Source: Beijerinckiaceae bacterium RH AL1 (lineage in GTDB: Bacteria > Pseudomonadota > Alphaproteobacteria > Rhizobiales > Beijerinckiaceae). From it: 64,000 bases of DNA. Below the pieces are notes generated by a model. That model worked only from the letters and a program-made list of their open reading frames with translations. It had not been told where the DNA came from and did no database searches. Below, in pieces: positions 21,880 through 29,701 of this stretch. Numbering within the stretch: position 1 is the first letter of the stretch; each line of letters opens with the position of its first letter. Where the stretch lies: the NCBI GenBank assembly GCA_901457705.2, contig LR590083.2, positions 3,658,597-3,722,596 on the forward strand, in the 5' to 3' direction. Position numbers and translations under genes: made by a program.

Positions 21880-22536
21880 GTGACCCTTCGCCTCCCGTCC
21901 CTCGCGTTCGCGCTCGCGCTCTTGGCCGGCCCCGCCGCCGCCATGCCCGACACCTTTTTCGCCCGGGTCGAGACCCTGGCCTCGATCGAGACGGTGAACG
22001 CGGAGATTCTCGCCAGCTCGAGCGCGACGCGGGCGCTGGAGCACTGGTGCCAGGTGCACGCCATGGCGCCCGACCCCAAGATCCACGCTGAGCTGGTGCG
22101 CGGCGAGGACGCGCCGCTCGATGAGGCCGGCCGCAGGCGCCTGGGCCTTGCGGCGGAGCCGGTGAAATACCGTCGCGTGCGGCTCACCTGCGGCGGGCAC
22201 GTGCTCTCCGAGGCCGACAACTGGTACGTGCCCTCGCGGCTGACGCCGGAGATGAACCACGTGCTGGAGACCACCGACACGCCGTTCGGCAAGGCGGTCG
22301 CGGCGCTGCGCTTCACGCGCCAGACCTTCGCGGTCGACGGCGTCTGGTCGCCGCTGCCCGAGGACTGGCAGATCCGGCCGCCGATGTCGGATCATGCCGA
22401 CGCGCAGCTCGCGATCCCGCGCATCCTTTTCACTCATCACGCCGTGCTCTACGACGCGTCGCATCGCCCGTTCAGCGAGGTCGCCGAGCACTACACCAGC
22501 GAGCTGCTAGACTTCATGCACCCGGCGAGGCCCTAG
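21880..22536 (+). CDS. Secreted chorismate-lyase/UTRA-like domain protein, tentative
   Basis: The 218-residue product starts at GTG 21880 with a signal peptide (LAFALALLAGPAAAM). The mature part has RVRLTCGGHVLSEADNWYVP, then LTPEMNHVLETTDTPFG, then a strand VAALRFTRQTF. This resembles the chorismate lyase/UTRA fold, where a ligand is bound between a sheet and flanking helices. The predicted periplasmic location is unlike UbiC, so chorismate lyase activity should not be assumed. It precedes an alpha/beta hydrolase gene by 33 bases and may share its transcript. Confidence 0.6.
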   Translation: MTLRLPSLAFALALLAGPAAAMPDTFFARVETLASIETVNAEILASSSATRALEHWCQVHAMAPDPKIHAELVRGEDAPLDEAGRRRLGLAAEPVKYRRVRLTCGGHVLSEADNWYVPSRLTPEMNHVLETTDTPFGKAVAALRFTRQTFAVDGVWSPLPEDWQIRPPMSDHADAQLAIPRILFTHHAVLYDASHRPFSEVAEHYTSELLDFMHPARP

Positions 22537-22569
22537 CCGGAGGCCACGGCCCGCGGCTAGGAAGGCGCC

Positions 22570-23340
22570 ATGCAGCGCATGACCACGCCCGACGGCGTCA
22601 CCATCGCCTACATCGACGAGCCGCCGACCGGCCCCGATCGGGGTGCGCCGATCCTGCTCATCCACGGCTTCGCCTCGAGCCACGCCGTCAACTGGGTCTT
22701 CCCGACCTGGGTGAAGACGCTGACCGGCGACGGACGGCGGGTGATCCTCTACGACGTGCGCGGGCACGGGCGCAGCGACAAGCCCTACGAGGTCGCCGCC
22801 TACGAGGTGCAGAAGCTCGCCGCCGAGGCGCTGGCGCTGATGGACCACCTGCGGCTCGGCCGCATCGACATCATGGGCTACTCGATGGGGGCGCGGATCG
22901 CCGCTTTCCTGCAGCGCCTGGCGCCGGAGCGGGTGCGATCGCTCGTCCTCGGCGGGCTCGGGATGGGGCTCGTCGAGGGCGGCACGTTGCCGATGGGCAT
23001 CGCCGATGCCATGGACGCGCCGGCGCTGGAGAGCCTGACCGACCCGCACCAGCGCATGTTCCGCGCCTTCGCCGACGCGACGAAGAGCGACCGGCGGGCG
23101 CTCGCCGCCTGCATCCGCGGCGCGCGCGCCCTGATGCCGGCCGACGAGGTGGCGCAGATCGACTGCCCGACCCTCGTCTGCGTCGGCACGACCGACGACA
23201 TCGCCGGTGACCCGGGCGGCCTCGCCGCTCTGATGCCGCAGGCGAGAGCCTTCGACATCGAGGGGCGCGACCACAACAAGGCGGTCGGCGACAAGACCTA
23301 CAAGACGGCCGTTCTCGATTTCCTCGTAGAACGCGCGTAG
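22570..23340 (+). CDS. Alpha/beta hydrolase
   Basis: A 256-residue soluble alpha/beta hydrolase. The oxyanion-hole segment is ILLIHGFASSH, the nucleophile elbow is GYSMGARIA (Ser near residue 105), the acid is in VCVGTTDDIAGD, and the catalytic His is in GRDHNKAVGD near the C-terminus. YDVRGHGRSDKPY is the typical loop after the second strand. Substrate is unknown; sequence of this kind is common among esterases and C–C hydrolases. Confidence 0.88.
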   Translation: MQRMTTPDGVTIAYIDEPPTGPDRGAPILLIHGFASSHAVNWVFPTWVKTLTGDGRRVILYDVRGHGRSDKPYEVAAYEVQKLAAEALALMDHLRLGRIDIMGYSMGARIAAFLQRLAPERVRSLVLGGLGMGLVEGGTLPMGIADAMDAPALESLTDPHQRMFRAFADATKSDRRALAACIRGARALMPADEVAQIDCPTLVCVGTTDDIAGDPGGLAALMPQARAFDIEGRDHNKAVGDKTYKTAVLDFLVERA

Positions 23341-23399
23341 GTGGTCTATATGAAGGGTCGTTCGGGGAAAAATCTCGCGTGACGCGTACGGAAGGACTG

Positions 23400-24266
23400 A
23401 TGGCCGGCACCGCACAGAGCAATGTCGTCTCGCTGAGCGAGCATGATCCCGTCTTCACGCGCATGCAGAGCGAGGCGCACGAGATCATCCGCCGCGAGCC
23501 CGAGATCGCCGGGTTCATCTACTCGACGGTGCTCAATCACGAGACGCTGGAAAGCATGGTGGTGCATCGCGTGGCGGCCCGCCTCGCGCACGCCGACGTG
23601 CCCGCCGATCTCATCCGCCAGGCCTATACCGACATCGTCGCAGAAGACCCGTCGTTTGCCGAGGCCTTCCGCGCCGACCTGCTCGCGGTGTTCGATCGCG
23701 ACCCCGCCTGCACGCGGCTGATCCAGCCGATTCTCTACTTCAAGGGCTTCCACGCGATCCAGGCGCACCGCCTCGCGCACGCGCTGTGGAACGCCGGCCG
23801 GCACGACTTCGCGCTCTACCTGCAGAGCCGCTCCTCGGTCATCTTCCAGACCGACATCAATCCCGAAGCCAAGATCGGCAAGGGCGTGTTCCTCGATCAC
23901 GCCACGGGGCTCGTCGTCGGCGCGACCGCGGTCATCGAGGACGACGTCTCGATGCTGCAGGATGTGACGCTCGGCGGCACCGGCAAGGATTCCGGCGACC
24001 GCCACCCGAAGGTGCGCCACGGCGTGCTGATCGGGGCCGGCGCCAAGATTCTCGGCAACATCGAGGTCGGCTATTGCGCGCGCATCGCCGCCGGCTCGGT
24101 GGTGCTGCATCCCGTTCCACACAACAAGACGGTGGCGGGCGTTCCGGCCCGCATCGTCGGCGAGGCCGGCTGCGCCGAGCCCGCGCGCACCATGGACCAG
24201 ATCCTGGCCGCCAAGCCCACCCTCGAGATGTACGAGGGGCGCTCGGTGATCGAGCCGCGGCGCTAG
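23400..24266 (+). CDS. cysE: Serine O-acetyltransferase
   Basis: CysE acetylates L-serine with acetyl-CoA, the committed step of cysteine synthesis. The 288-residue product has the helical N-terminal domain (EAHEIIRREPEIAGFIYSTVLNH begins it) and the left-handed beta-helix of hexapeptide repeats from about residue 160 (IGKGVFLDHATGLVVG, VSMLQDVTLGGTG, GAGAKILGNIEVG). The catalytic Asp and His of the DH pair are in LDHATG. ATG 23400 is preferred over the GTG seven codons earlier because GGAAGGA lies five bases ahead of it. The DUF3126 gene follows, as in other Hyphomicrobiales. Confidence 0.95.
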   Translation: MAGTAQSNVVSLSEHDPVFTRMQSEAHEIIRREPEIAGFIYSTVLNHETLESMVVHRVAARLAHADVPADLIRQAYTDIVAEDPSFAEAFRADLLAVFDRDPACTRLIQPILYFKGFHAIQAHRLAHALWNAGRHDFALYLQSRSSVIFQTDINPEAKIGKGVFLDHATGLVVGATAVIEDDVSMLQDVTLGGTGKDSGDRHPKVRHGVLIGAGAKILGNIEVGYCARIAAGSVVLHPVPHNKTVAGVPARIVGEAGCAEPARTMDQILAAKPTLEMYEGRSVIEPRR

Positions 24267-24362
24267 ACTTCCAGTTCCGAGGCCCGGATAAGCGACGGCC
24301 GCAGCCAACCGACCGGCCCGTGGCGCGTTGCCACACGAGGCGGGGCGACGAGGGAGATAGCC

Positions 24363-24758
24363 GTGGACAAGACCGAGATGCGCAAGCTGCAGGATTTCCT
24401 GCGCCAGTCGTTTGGCAACGACGGCATTCGCGTCACCGCTGCGCGCAAGGATCCCGACAATGCCGACGTCCATCTCGGCGAGCGCACCATCGGCTCGATA
24501 ATCGTCGACGACGAGGACGGCGACCGCTCGTTCGCCTTCGACATGAAGATCCCGGTCGAGCGGCAGGTGCTGCAGGACTACCTGCGGCGGCTTTTCGAGA
24601 ACGACAAGCTCAAGATCATGGCCCGCGCCAAGAAGACGGACTCGGTCGAGCTCAACTCCGGCGACGATTTCCTCGGCGTCATCTCGGCCGACGATCCGAA
24701 AGGCAAGAGCTACACCCTGCAGATGGCGATCCTCGACTTCGATCTCGAGGACTTCTGA
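24363..24758 (+). CDS. DUF3126 protein with two tandem domains
   Basis: DUF3126 proteins in this order are usually about 70 residues and sit beside cysE; this one is 131 residues and carries the domain twice. The first copy runs from residue 1 to about 64 (KLQDFLRQSFGNDGIRV... GERTIGSIIVDDEDGD), the second from about 65 to the end (LQDYLRRLFENDKLKIM... GDDFLGVISADDPKGK, closing MAILDFDLEDF). Only the second copy has the family's normal ending. The start is GTG 24363 with AGGGAG upstream. Function is unknown; the neighbour suggests a link to sulphur or cysteine metabolism. Confidence 0.85.
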   Translation: MDKTEMRKLQDFLRQSFGNDGIRVTAARKDPDNADVHLGERTIGSIIVDDEDGDRSFAFDMKIPVERQVLQDYLRRLFENDKLKIMARAKKTDSVELNSGDDFLGVISADDPKGKSYTLQMAILDFDLEDF

Positions 24759-24775
24759 CAGGCGGCCTCCGCGTC

Positions 24776-25396
24776 TTACAGAATGATCGAGGCGTCGAAG
24801 TCGGGCCCGAGTGGCTCGGCGAACCGCGCCGCGAAGCCGCCCTCGAGCATTCGCACCACGACGGCCGCCTTGCTCCCGACCACGACCTCGTCGCCGACCT
24901 GCACGCTGGCCGTCGAGGTCAGTGCGACGCCGGAGCGCGACACGTCGACGATCCGCGCCATCGAGGTCTCGCCGGCTGCGCCGAGCGACACCATGCGCCG
25001 AAGCGGCACGATCCGCGCGTGCGCGCGGTCCTCGAGGCCGCCATCGGTCTCGCGCTCGCCGAGCCACGTCAGGAAGTTGCTGACCCGCTCGCGCTGAGCG
25101 CGTCCCTCGGCGAGGGTCATCGCAAAGCCGCCGGGGAAGACGCGAGCCACCCGCCCGCGCAGGAGCCCGACCTGCGGCAGGGAGACGACCACCTCGGTGT
25201 CGAGGGTCGCCGCGCGGTCGTCGCAGAGCAGGGACATGCCGCGGACCGACAAGTCGCGCGCGAGGCACGACACGTCGGGCCGTCCGGCGACGGAACAGAT
25301 GCCGACGAGGTCGACCTGCAGGCGCGGGTACGCCCGCCAATCTCCCGTAAACAGCTCCATCTTATCCGTGCCCGACGCCGGGTCAGACGACACCAT
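24776..25396 (-). CDS. PilZ-domain protein with two PilZ-like domains
   Basis: The 206-residue product has two PilZ-like barrels. The first shows the c-di-GMP signature RxxxR (RAYPR near residue 20) and DLSVRGM (DxSxxG). The second has DVSRSGV but only a loose arginine motif, so it may not bind the ligand. PilZ proteins sense cyclic di-GMP and alter motility, polysaccharide or surface behaviour. ATG 25396 and ATG 25360 (MELFTGDW) are both possible starts. The gene ends 17 bases from the DUF3126 stop on the other strand. Confidence 0.82.
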   Translation of the reverse strand: MVSSDPASGTDKMELFTGDWRAYPRLQVDLVGICSVAGRPDVSCLARDLSVRGMSLLCDDRAATLDTEVVVSLPQVGLLRGRVARVFPGGFAMTLAEGRAQRERVSNFLTWLGERETDGGLEDRAHARIVPLRRMVSLGAAGETSMARIVDVSRSGVALTSTASVQVGDEVVVGSKAAVVVRMLEGGFAARFAEPLGPDFDASIIL

Positions 25397-25565
25397 GCTT
25401 CTCAATCGCTTTGCCTCAAATAGGGCGGACGGGGGTCCGCCGACGAAACCGGCGGACCGGCGCAAATTCGTCGCGAAAGCATGGCGTCGAGAGTGTTGCG
25501 TTTTGGTGGACGCGCCAGCGACAAGTCTCACAGTTTCTTGGACTTGCGACGAAAGGTGAAGGCGC

Positions 25566-26324
25566 ATGCGTAGAATCCGCATCATCGGGATTGGCGCCGG
25601 CGACCCCGACCACGTGACGGTGCAGGCGGTCAAGGCGCTGAACGCGGTCGACGTCTTCTTCATGCCCGACAAGGGCTCGGAGAAAGCGGACCTGAAGCGG
25701 CTGCGCCTGGAGATCTGCGAGCGCCACATCGCGCACAGGAACTATCGGACGCAAGGGTTCGACGTGCCGCGGCGGGACCGCTCGCCGTCCTATCGCGACG
25801 ACGTCGCGACCTGGCATGCGGCGATCCAGGACATCTACGAACGGATGCTGATGGACGAGCTGCAGGACGGCGAATGCGGCGCCTTCCTCGTCTGGGGCGA
25901 TCCGTCCCTTTACGACAGCACGATCCGGGTGATCGAGATGCTGCACGCGAAGGGGCTGCCCTTCGAGTACGACGTCATTCCCGGCATCAGCAGCGTCCAG
26001 GCGCTCGCGGCGGCGCATCGTATCCCGCTGAACGAGATCAGCGAGCCGGTCGCGATCGTCCCGGGGCGCCGGCTCGAGGACACTCTCGCCAAAGGCGTCG
26101 ACAGTCTCGTCGTCGTCCTCGACGGCGACGCCGCCTACCGACGCGCAGCCGGGGACTTCGACATCTACTGGGGCGCCTACGTCGGAACCGAGGACCAGCG
26201 CCTGGTGTCGGGGCGTCTCGCCGAGGTTGCGGATGAGATCGAGGCGACCCGCCTACGCGCCAGGGCGGCGAAAGGCTGGATCATGGATACCTACCTCCTG
26301 CGCAGACGTAGCGGCGAAGGCTAG
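25566..26324 (+). CDS. cobF: Precorrin-6A synthase (deacetylating)
   Basis: CobF methylates precorrin-5 at C-1 and releases the acetyl group, a step of the aerobic cobalamin route. The 252-residue product is a tetrapyrrole methylase: IIGIGAGDPDHVTVQA is the first SAM loop, LVWGDPSLYDSTIR the second, and YDVIPGISSVQALAA the third. YRDDVATWH and the family-specific C-terminus DTYLLRRR support CobF rather than CobI or CobJ. No other cob genes and no B12 riboswitch are seen nearby, so it is displaced from any main cobalamin cluster. Confidence 0.93.
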   Translation: MRRIRIIGIGAGDPDHVTVQAVKALNAVDVFFMPDKGSEKADLKRLRLEICERHIAHRNYRTQGFDVPRRDRSPSYRDDVATWHAAIQDIYERMLMDELQDGECGAFLVWGDPSLYDSTIRVIEMLHAKGLPFEYDVIPGISSVQALAAAHRIPLNEISEPVAIVPGRRLEDTLAKGVDSLVVVLDGDAAYRRAAGDFDIYWGAYVGTEDQRLVSGRLAEVADEIEATRLRARAAKGWIMDTYLLRRRSGEG

Positions 26325-26349
26325 GCGATTCGGCGGCCGCGCCGACCGC

Positions 26350-26384
26350 AAAAGAAAAGGGCCACGCGATCTCCCGCGTGGCCC
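26350..26384 (-). terminator. Rho-independent terminator of the porin-like gene
   Basis: A perfect ten-base-pair stem (GGGCCACGCG with CGCGTGGCCC) and a six-base loop lie 22 bases beyond the porin-like stop. On the minus strand the stem is followed by TTTTCTTTT. The plus-strand gene cobF ends 26 bases away but would have only an A-run after the hairpin, so it is not the main user. Confidence 0.88.
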
Positions 26385-26406
26385 CCGATTGCCGACCTGG
26401 TTGCGC

Positions 26407-28254
26407 TTACTGGAAGGGGTAGTAGCGCAGGCTGGTCAGGATGGTGTTCTCGTTCTGGTGCGGCGAACCGCGGAACGGGGTCTGGAACGCGCCAGCCTGG
26501 CCATTGCCTGCCGCAAGGCTTCCGCTGCCTGCGAAGAGTTCGCGCTGCGTGTAGGAGTACTGCACGCCGACGCGGACCTCGCCGAACGAGCCCTTGTAGA
26601 GCTTGTCCCACATGCCGCCGGTGATCTGCCACACGCGCTTGGCATTGCCGGCACAGCCCACGTTCGTGAACGTCGTGGCGGCGATCGTATTGAAGCAGCC
26701 CGTGTTGTTGGCGGTCGGCGCACCGTAGCCAGCGTAGCCCGGAAGCTGTGTGCCGGCGGCGACGAAGCCGTTTCCGGTCGTGCGATAGTAATCGGGCTGA
26801 ACGACTTCCTCGCCGCCGAAGGCGTAGACGTCGATCGCGGGCGTCACGTGCGCGGTCAGGCCGCCCAGCAGCATCGTCTCCTTGAGCGGCGAGGCCTGGC
26901 CGTTCGGCGAGAAGGTCGCGTCTGTGAACTGCGCCGTTCCGTAGGAGCCGATGCCGCGGCCGGTCATCACCGACGCCTGGAAGTCGAGCTTCTTCGGCAG
27001 CAAGGCGGCGATCACGCTGCCGCCGACGCCGTAGCCCGTCGAGTCGAAGTTCGAGGCGGCTGCTGTGGTATGCAAAGGCTGCGCAGGAGTGGCGGCGACC
27101 GTGTTCACGGTCGACACGCGATCGTAGAGATCGCGGTACATGCCGAAGCCTTCGAGGTGGACGTCGCGGTCGGCGAGTTTCGCCTCGTAGGCCGCCTTGC
27201 CAATGATGTCCGGGACGTGGTTGAGCGAGAACGCGGTGGTGTTGCTCGTGCCGGCGACGCCGCCGACGGTCGGCACGACGCCGTTGAGATTGTTGTTGCC
27301 GAGCAAGTCACACGTCGTCGCCTGGGTGCGGTTGGTAACGTTGAACTGACTGGTATTCCTAGTCGCGATCGCCTGGCCGTTCACGCCGGGAGCGCAACCC
27401 GTGTAGGTGTCCTGCGGCGCTTCGGCCGCGAGCGACAGCCAAAGCTTCTGGCCGAAGTCCTTGGTCAGGCGGATCTGCGGCTGGCGCTTCCAGACGAAGC
27501 CAGGGACGTACTGTGCGTCGATCGTGGGCGGCGTGACCTCGTTGCGCGGCGTGATGCCCTTCGAGTTGAGCGTGGCGAGCGACCAGGTCTGGCCGGCCAG
27601 CACGTGCACGCCGTAGTCGGCGAAGTCGAGCGTGCCGTAGAGGTGACGAATACGCGGCACGTAGGAGTTCGACTCGTTCGAGTTCGAGGTGACACCCGAG
27701 CCGAGGAAGTCGAACTCGCCGTAGCCTGCGGCAAGCACGCTCGGCGTGATCGCGCCTTCGACCAGAAGCGCGGCGCGCGACTGGCGGGCCGAGAAGCGAA
27801 GCTCGTTGGTGCCGGCCTGCGGGCCGAACGGGATGCCCTGGTACTGCGAGGCGATATCGGCCTGCTCGGTCCGGGTGCGGAACGCACTTTCCATCGCCAC
27901 GAAGCCGCCGGGCGTGATGGTCAGGGCGCCGAACTGCAGCTTCTTGTCGGCGGTGACGAAAGCCGGGGTCGCGCCGGCCGGGATCGCCATCGTCGGCGGC
28001 GGCAGCGCGTAGCCCTTCGAGGCCACTTCGCGGACCTTCTCACGCGTGCGCTTGTTCTCGGCGCGGGTCTCACCGACAGCCGCCTTCAGCGAGCGAATCT
28101 GCGACTGCATCTGCAGCATCATCGATTCGAGCTTGCGGATCTGCGCGTCCTTCTCGGACGTTTCGGCGTGAAGCGCGGCGGGCGCGCAGGACAGCAGCAA
28201 CGAAGCTGCCAGGCTGTAGCGCAGCGTGCGCTTCGTTGTGGCCGAAATGGTCAC
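26407..28254 (-). CDS. Porin-like outer-membrane protein with N-terminal coiled coil
   Basis: The 615-residue product has a signal peptide (LAASLLLSCAPAALHAE), then a short coiled coil at about residues 33 to 72 (IRKLESMMLQMQSQIRSLK), a Pro-rich linker, and a long region of alternating polar and hydrophobic residues with many Gly, Asn, Thr and Tyr, ending in LTSLRYYPFQ. That is the build of trimeric porins of the DcaP/OprO type, in which the coiled coil lies in the periplasm. Substrate is unknown. Start is GTG 28254 with GGGGGA upstream. It is a single-gene unit with its own terminator. Confidence 0.78.
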   Translation of the reverse strand: MTISATTKRTLRYSLAASLLLSCAPAALHAETSEKDAQIRKLESMMLQMQSQIRSLKAAVGETRAENKRTREKVREVASKGYALPPPTMAIPAGATPAFVTADKKLQFGALTITPGGFVAMESAFRTRTEQADIASQYQGIPFGPQAGTNELRFSARQSRAALLVEGAITPSVLAAGYGEFDFLGSGVTSNSNESNSYVPRIRHLYGTLDFADYGVHVLAGQTWSLATLNSKGITPRNEVTPPTIDAQYVPGFVWKRQPQIRLTKDFGQKLWLSLAAEAPQDTYTGCAPGVNGQAIATRNTSQFNVTNRTQATTCDLLGNNNLNGVVPTVGGVAGTSNTTAFSLNHVPDIIGKAAYEAKLADRDVHLEGFGMYRDLYDRVSTVNTVAATPAQPLHTTAAASNFDSTGYGVGGSVIAALLPKKLDFQASVMTGRGIGSYGTAQFTDATFSPNGQASPLKETMLLGGLTAHVTPAIDVYAFGGEEVVQPDYYRTTGNGFVAAGTQLPGYAGYGAPTANNTGCFNTIAATTFTNVGCAGNAKRVWQITGGMWDKLYKGSFGEVRVGVQYSYTQRELFAGSGSLAAGNGQAGAFQTPFRGSPHQNENTILTSLRYYPFQ

Positions 28255-28660
28255 GTGAAAGTCCCCCGTCGTACGTTTACTCCGGCTCCCCCGAGCCGAC
28301 GGGACGTGGGTACCCCGCGCATTGCAATGGTTTCATGACATTTTCTTTAAGAGGGGCTCCCCACACCTGCTTTGCCGCCTCTGATGCAGGAGTGCCACAA
28401 GGGCAGCACAGGGGCGCCACACATGTGCCGCTCGCCCCCGGGTTGCGCGGCTTGCAAGGGGACGCCTTTGCCAGGGCTATGACGCCTCCGAACGGTGCTG
28501 ACAGCCTCGCGTTTGCGCCGTCCTGCTCGCCCGGCAATTGCCGCTATTCGCAAATGTGGCGAGACTTTTCGCGTACCCAGCGCGCCAGACCGAACGCTGT
28601 CCAAAGCTTCCTGCTCGGCAATCAATAGTTGCAGAACCTGCCCGTGCGGCGACGCAAGGG
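28255..28660. other. Intergenic region upstream of the porin-like gene
   Basis: These 406 bases lie between the porin-like gene and the metallo-beta-lactamase-fold gene, both on the minus strand. The part next to 28254 would hold the porin promoter and leader; the rest shows no open frame with coding character on either strand, no tRNA and no convincing terminator. I see nothing further in it. Confidence 0.5.
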
Positions 28661-29542
28661 TCACCGTCCGCCGCGATCGGACCGCAATGCGTCGAGCGAG
28701 ACCTGCTCGGCATGCGGCCGCGACGCGAGCTGCGCGTCGATCAGCGCCAGGGCCTCGTCCCGCCCGCTGTTTCGGACCTGCTCGAACGGTGTCCAGGTCG
28801 CTGTGAAGTCGAGTCGCGCGAAGACGTCGCGGTAGCGGCGCAGCTCTGCTGGCGTCAGCGGCACGGCGCGCACGAAGGCCTTGTGGGCGGAGATCGTCGT
28901 CGCGCGGCGGCGATCGGCGGCGTCGAGCTCGAACTTCAGCGCGTCGCCGCAGAGCACCAGGCGGCGGCCCGCGTCGTGCAGCACGGCATGCCCGTCGAAG
29001 TGCCCGGCCGTTCGATGCAACGCAAAGCCGGGCAACGGCTGCAGCTCGTCGTCCCACGGCCACGTCACCCGCAGCGCCGCCGACCACGCGAAGTCGGCGG
29101 CGGGCAAGGCGAGCTCGGGATCGAAGCGATCCTGCAACTGCCAGAGCGCGCCGTAGGAATGCGGGTGCGACGCGGAGAGGACGTCGATGCCGCCGAGCCT
29201 GTCGATCTGCGCGAGTGCAGCTTCGTCGAAGACGCTGCAGCCTTCGAAGAAGACATTGCCGCTCTCGCTCGTCAGCAGGTAGCCGGATGTCCCGATGCCG
29301 TCGACGGGATCGTTCCAGAACCGCCAGGCGCCGGGCTCCAGCTCCTCGAACCGCGACGGCCAGGCGGCCTGCGCTTCCGTGAGCGACAGGAATCGCCAGC
29401 CGTCCTGCGGCACGACATGACGCGCGTCGAGACACATCGGACATGAGGACGGGCGATCGAAATGGCGCTGCCAGAAGCCGCAGTTCGTGCAGCAGAAGGC
29501 CGGCTGGCGGAGCGCGTCGAGGAAGGGCGTGAGGCCGGGCAT
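28661..29542 (-). CDS. Metallo-beta-lactamase-fold protein with N-terminal zinc knuckle
   Basis: The 293-residue product begins with a rubredoxin-like pair, CTNCGFW near residue 15 and CPMC near 30, then a metallo-beta-lactamase-like domain: TSGYLLTSESGNVFFEG, the metal-binding-like SASHPHSYGAL, AGHFDGHAVLHD and LVLCGDALKF. The first metal motif is HPHSYG rather than HxHxDH, so one ligand differs from the canonical set. Cysteine knuckle plus this domain is known in small families of unknown role. The start ATG 29542 is the first in frame with coding character. It diverges from opgH. Confidence 0.7.
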   Translation of the reverse strand: MPGLTPFLDALRQPAFCCTNCGFWQRHFDRPSSCPMCLDARHVVPQDGWRFLSLTEAQAAWPSRFEELEPGAWRFWNDPVDGIGTSGYLLTSESGNVFFEGCSVFDEAALAQIDRLGGIDVLSASHPHSYGALWQLQDRFDPELALPAADFAWSAALRVTWPWDDELQPLPGFALHRTAGHFDGHAVLHDAGRRLVLCGDALKFELDAADRRRATTISAHKAFVRAVPLTPAELRRYRDVFARLDFTATWTPFEQVRNSGRDEALALIDAQLASRPHAEQVSLDALRSDRGGR

Positions 29543-29701
29543 CTTTTTGTCCGTTACGCAACGATCATGGGCAGCGTGCTCGGTCGCGTCGAGCGGCAAA
29601 TCGACCCATTGGTCCTTCCGCCACCGCGACACGAAGGCAGGTCGCACGACCTCTCGCCTCGGTGTAAGGCCGCGTCCGGCGACCCTGGGGAGGTGACGCG
29701 A

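Noticed and set aside
25397-25565. Cobalamin riboswitch upstream of cobF
   Set aside because: Two short GC hairpins are present, but no B12-box-like core was seen.
26227-28338. Plus-strand frame of 703 codons opposite the porin-like gene
   Set aside because: Composition is an Arg/Val/Gly antisense mirror; the minus strand has signal peptide, barrel pattern and terminator.
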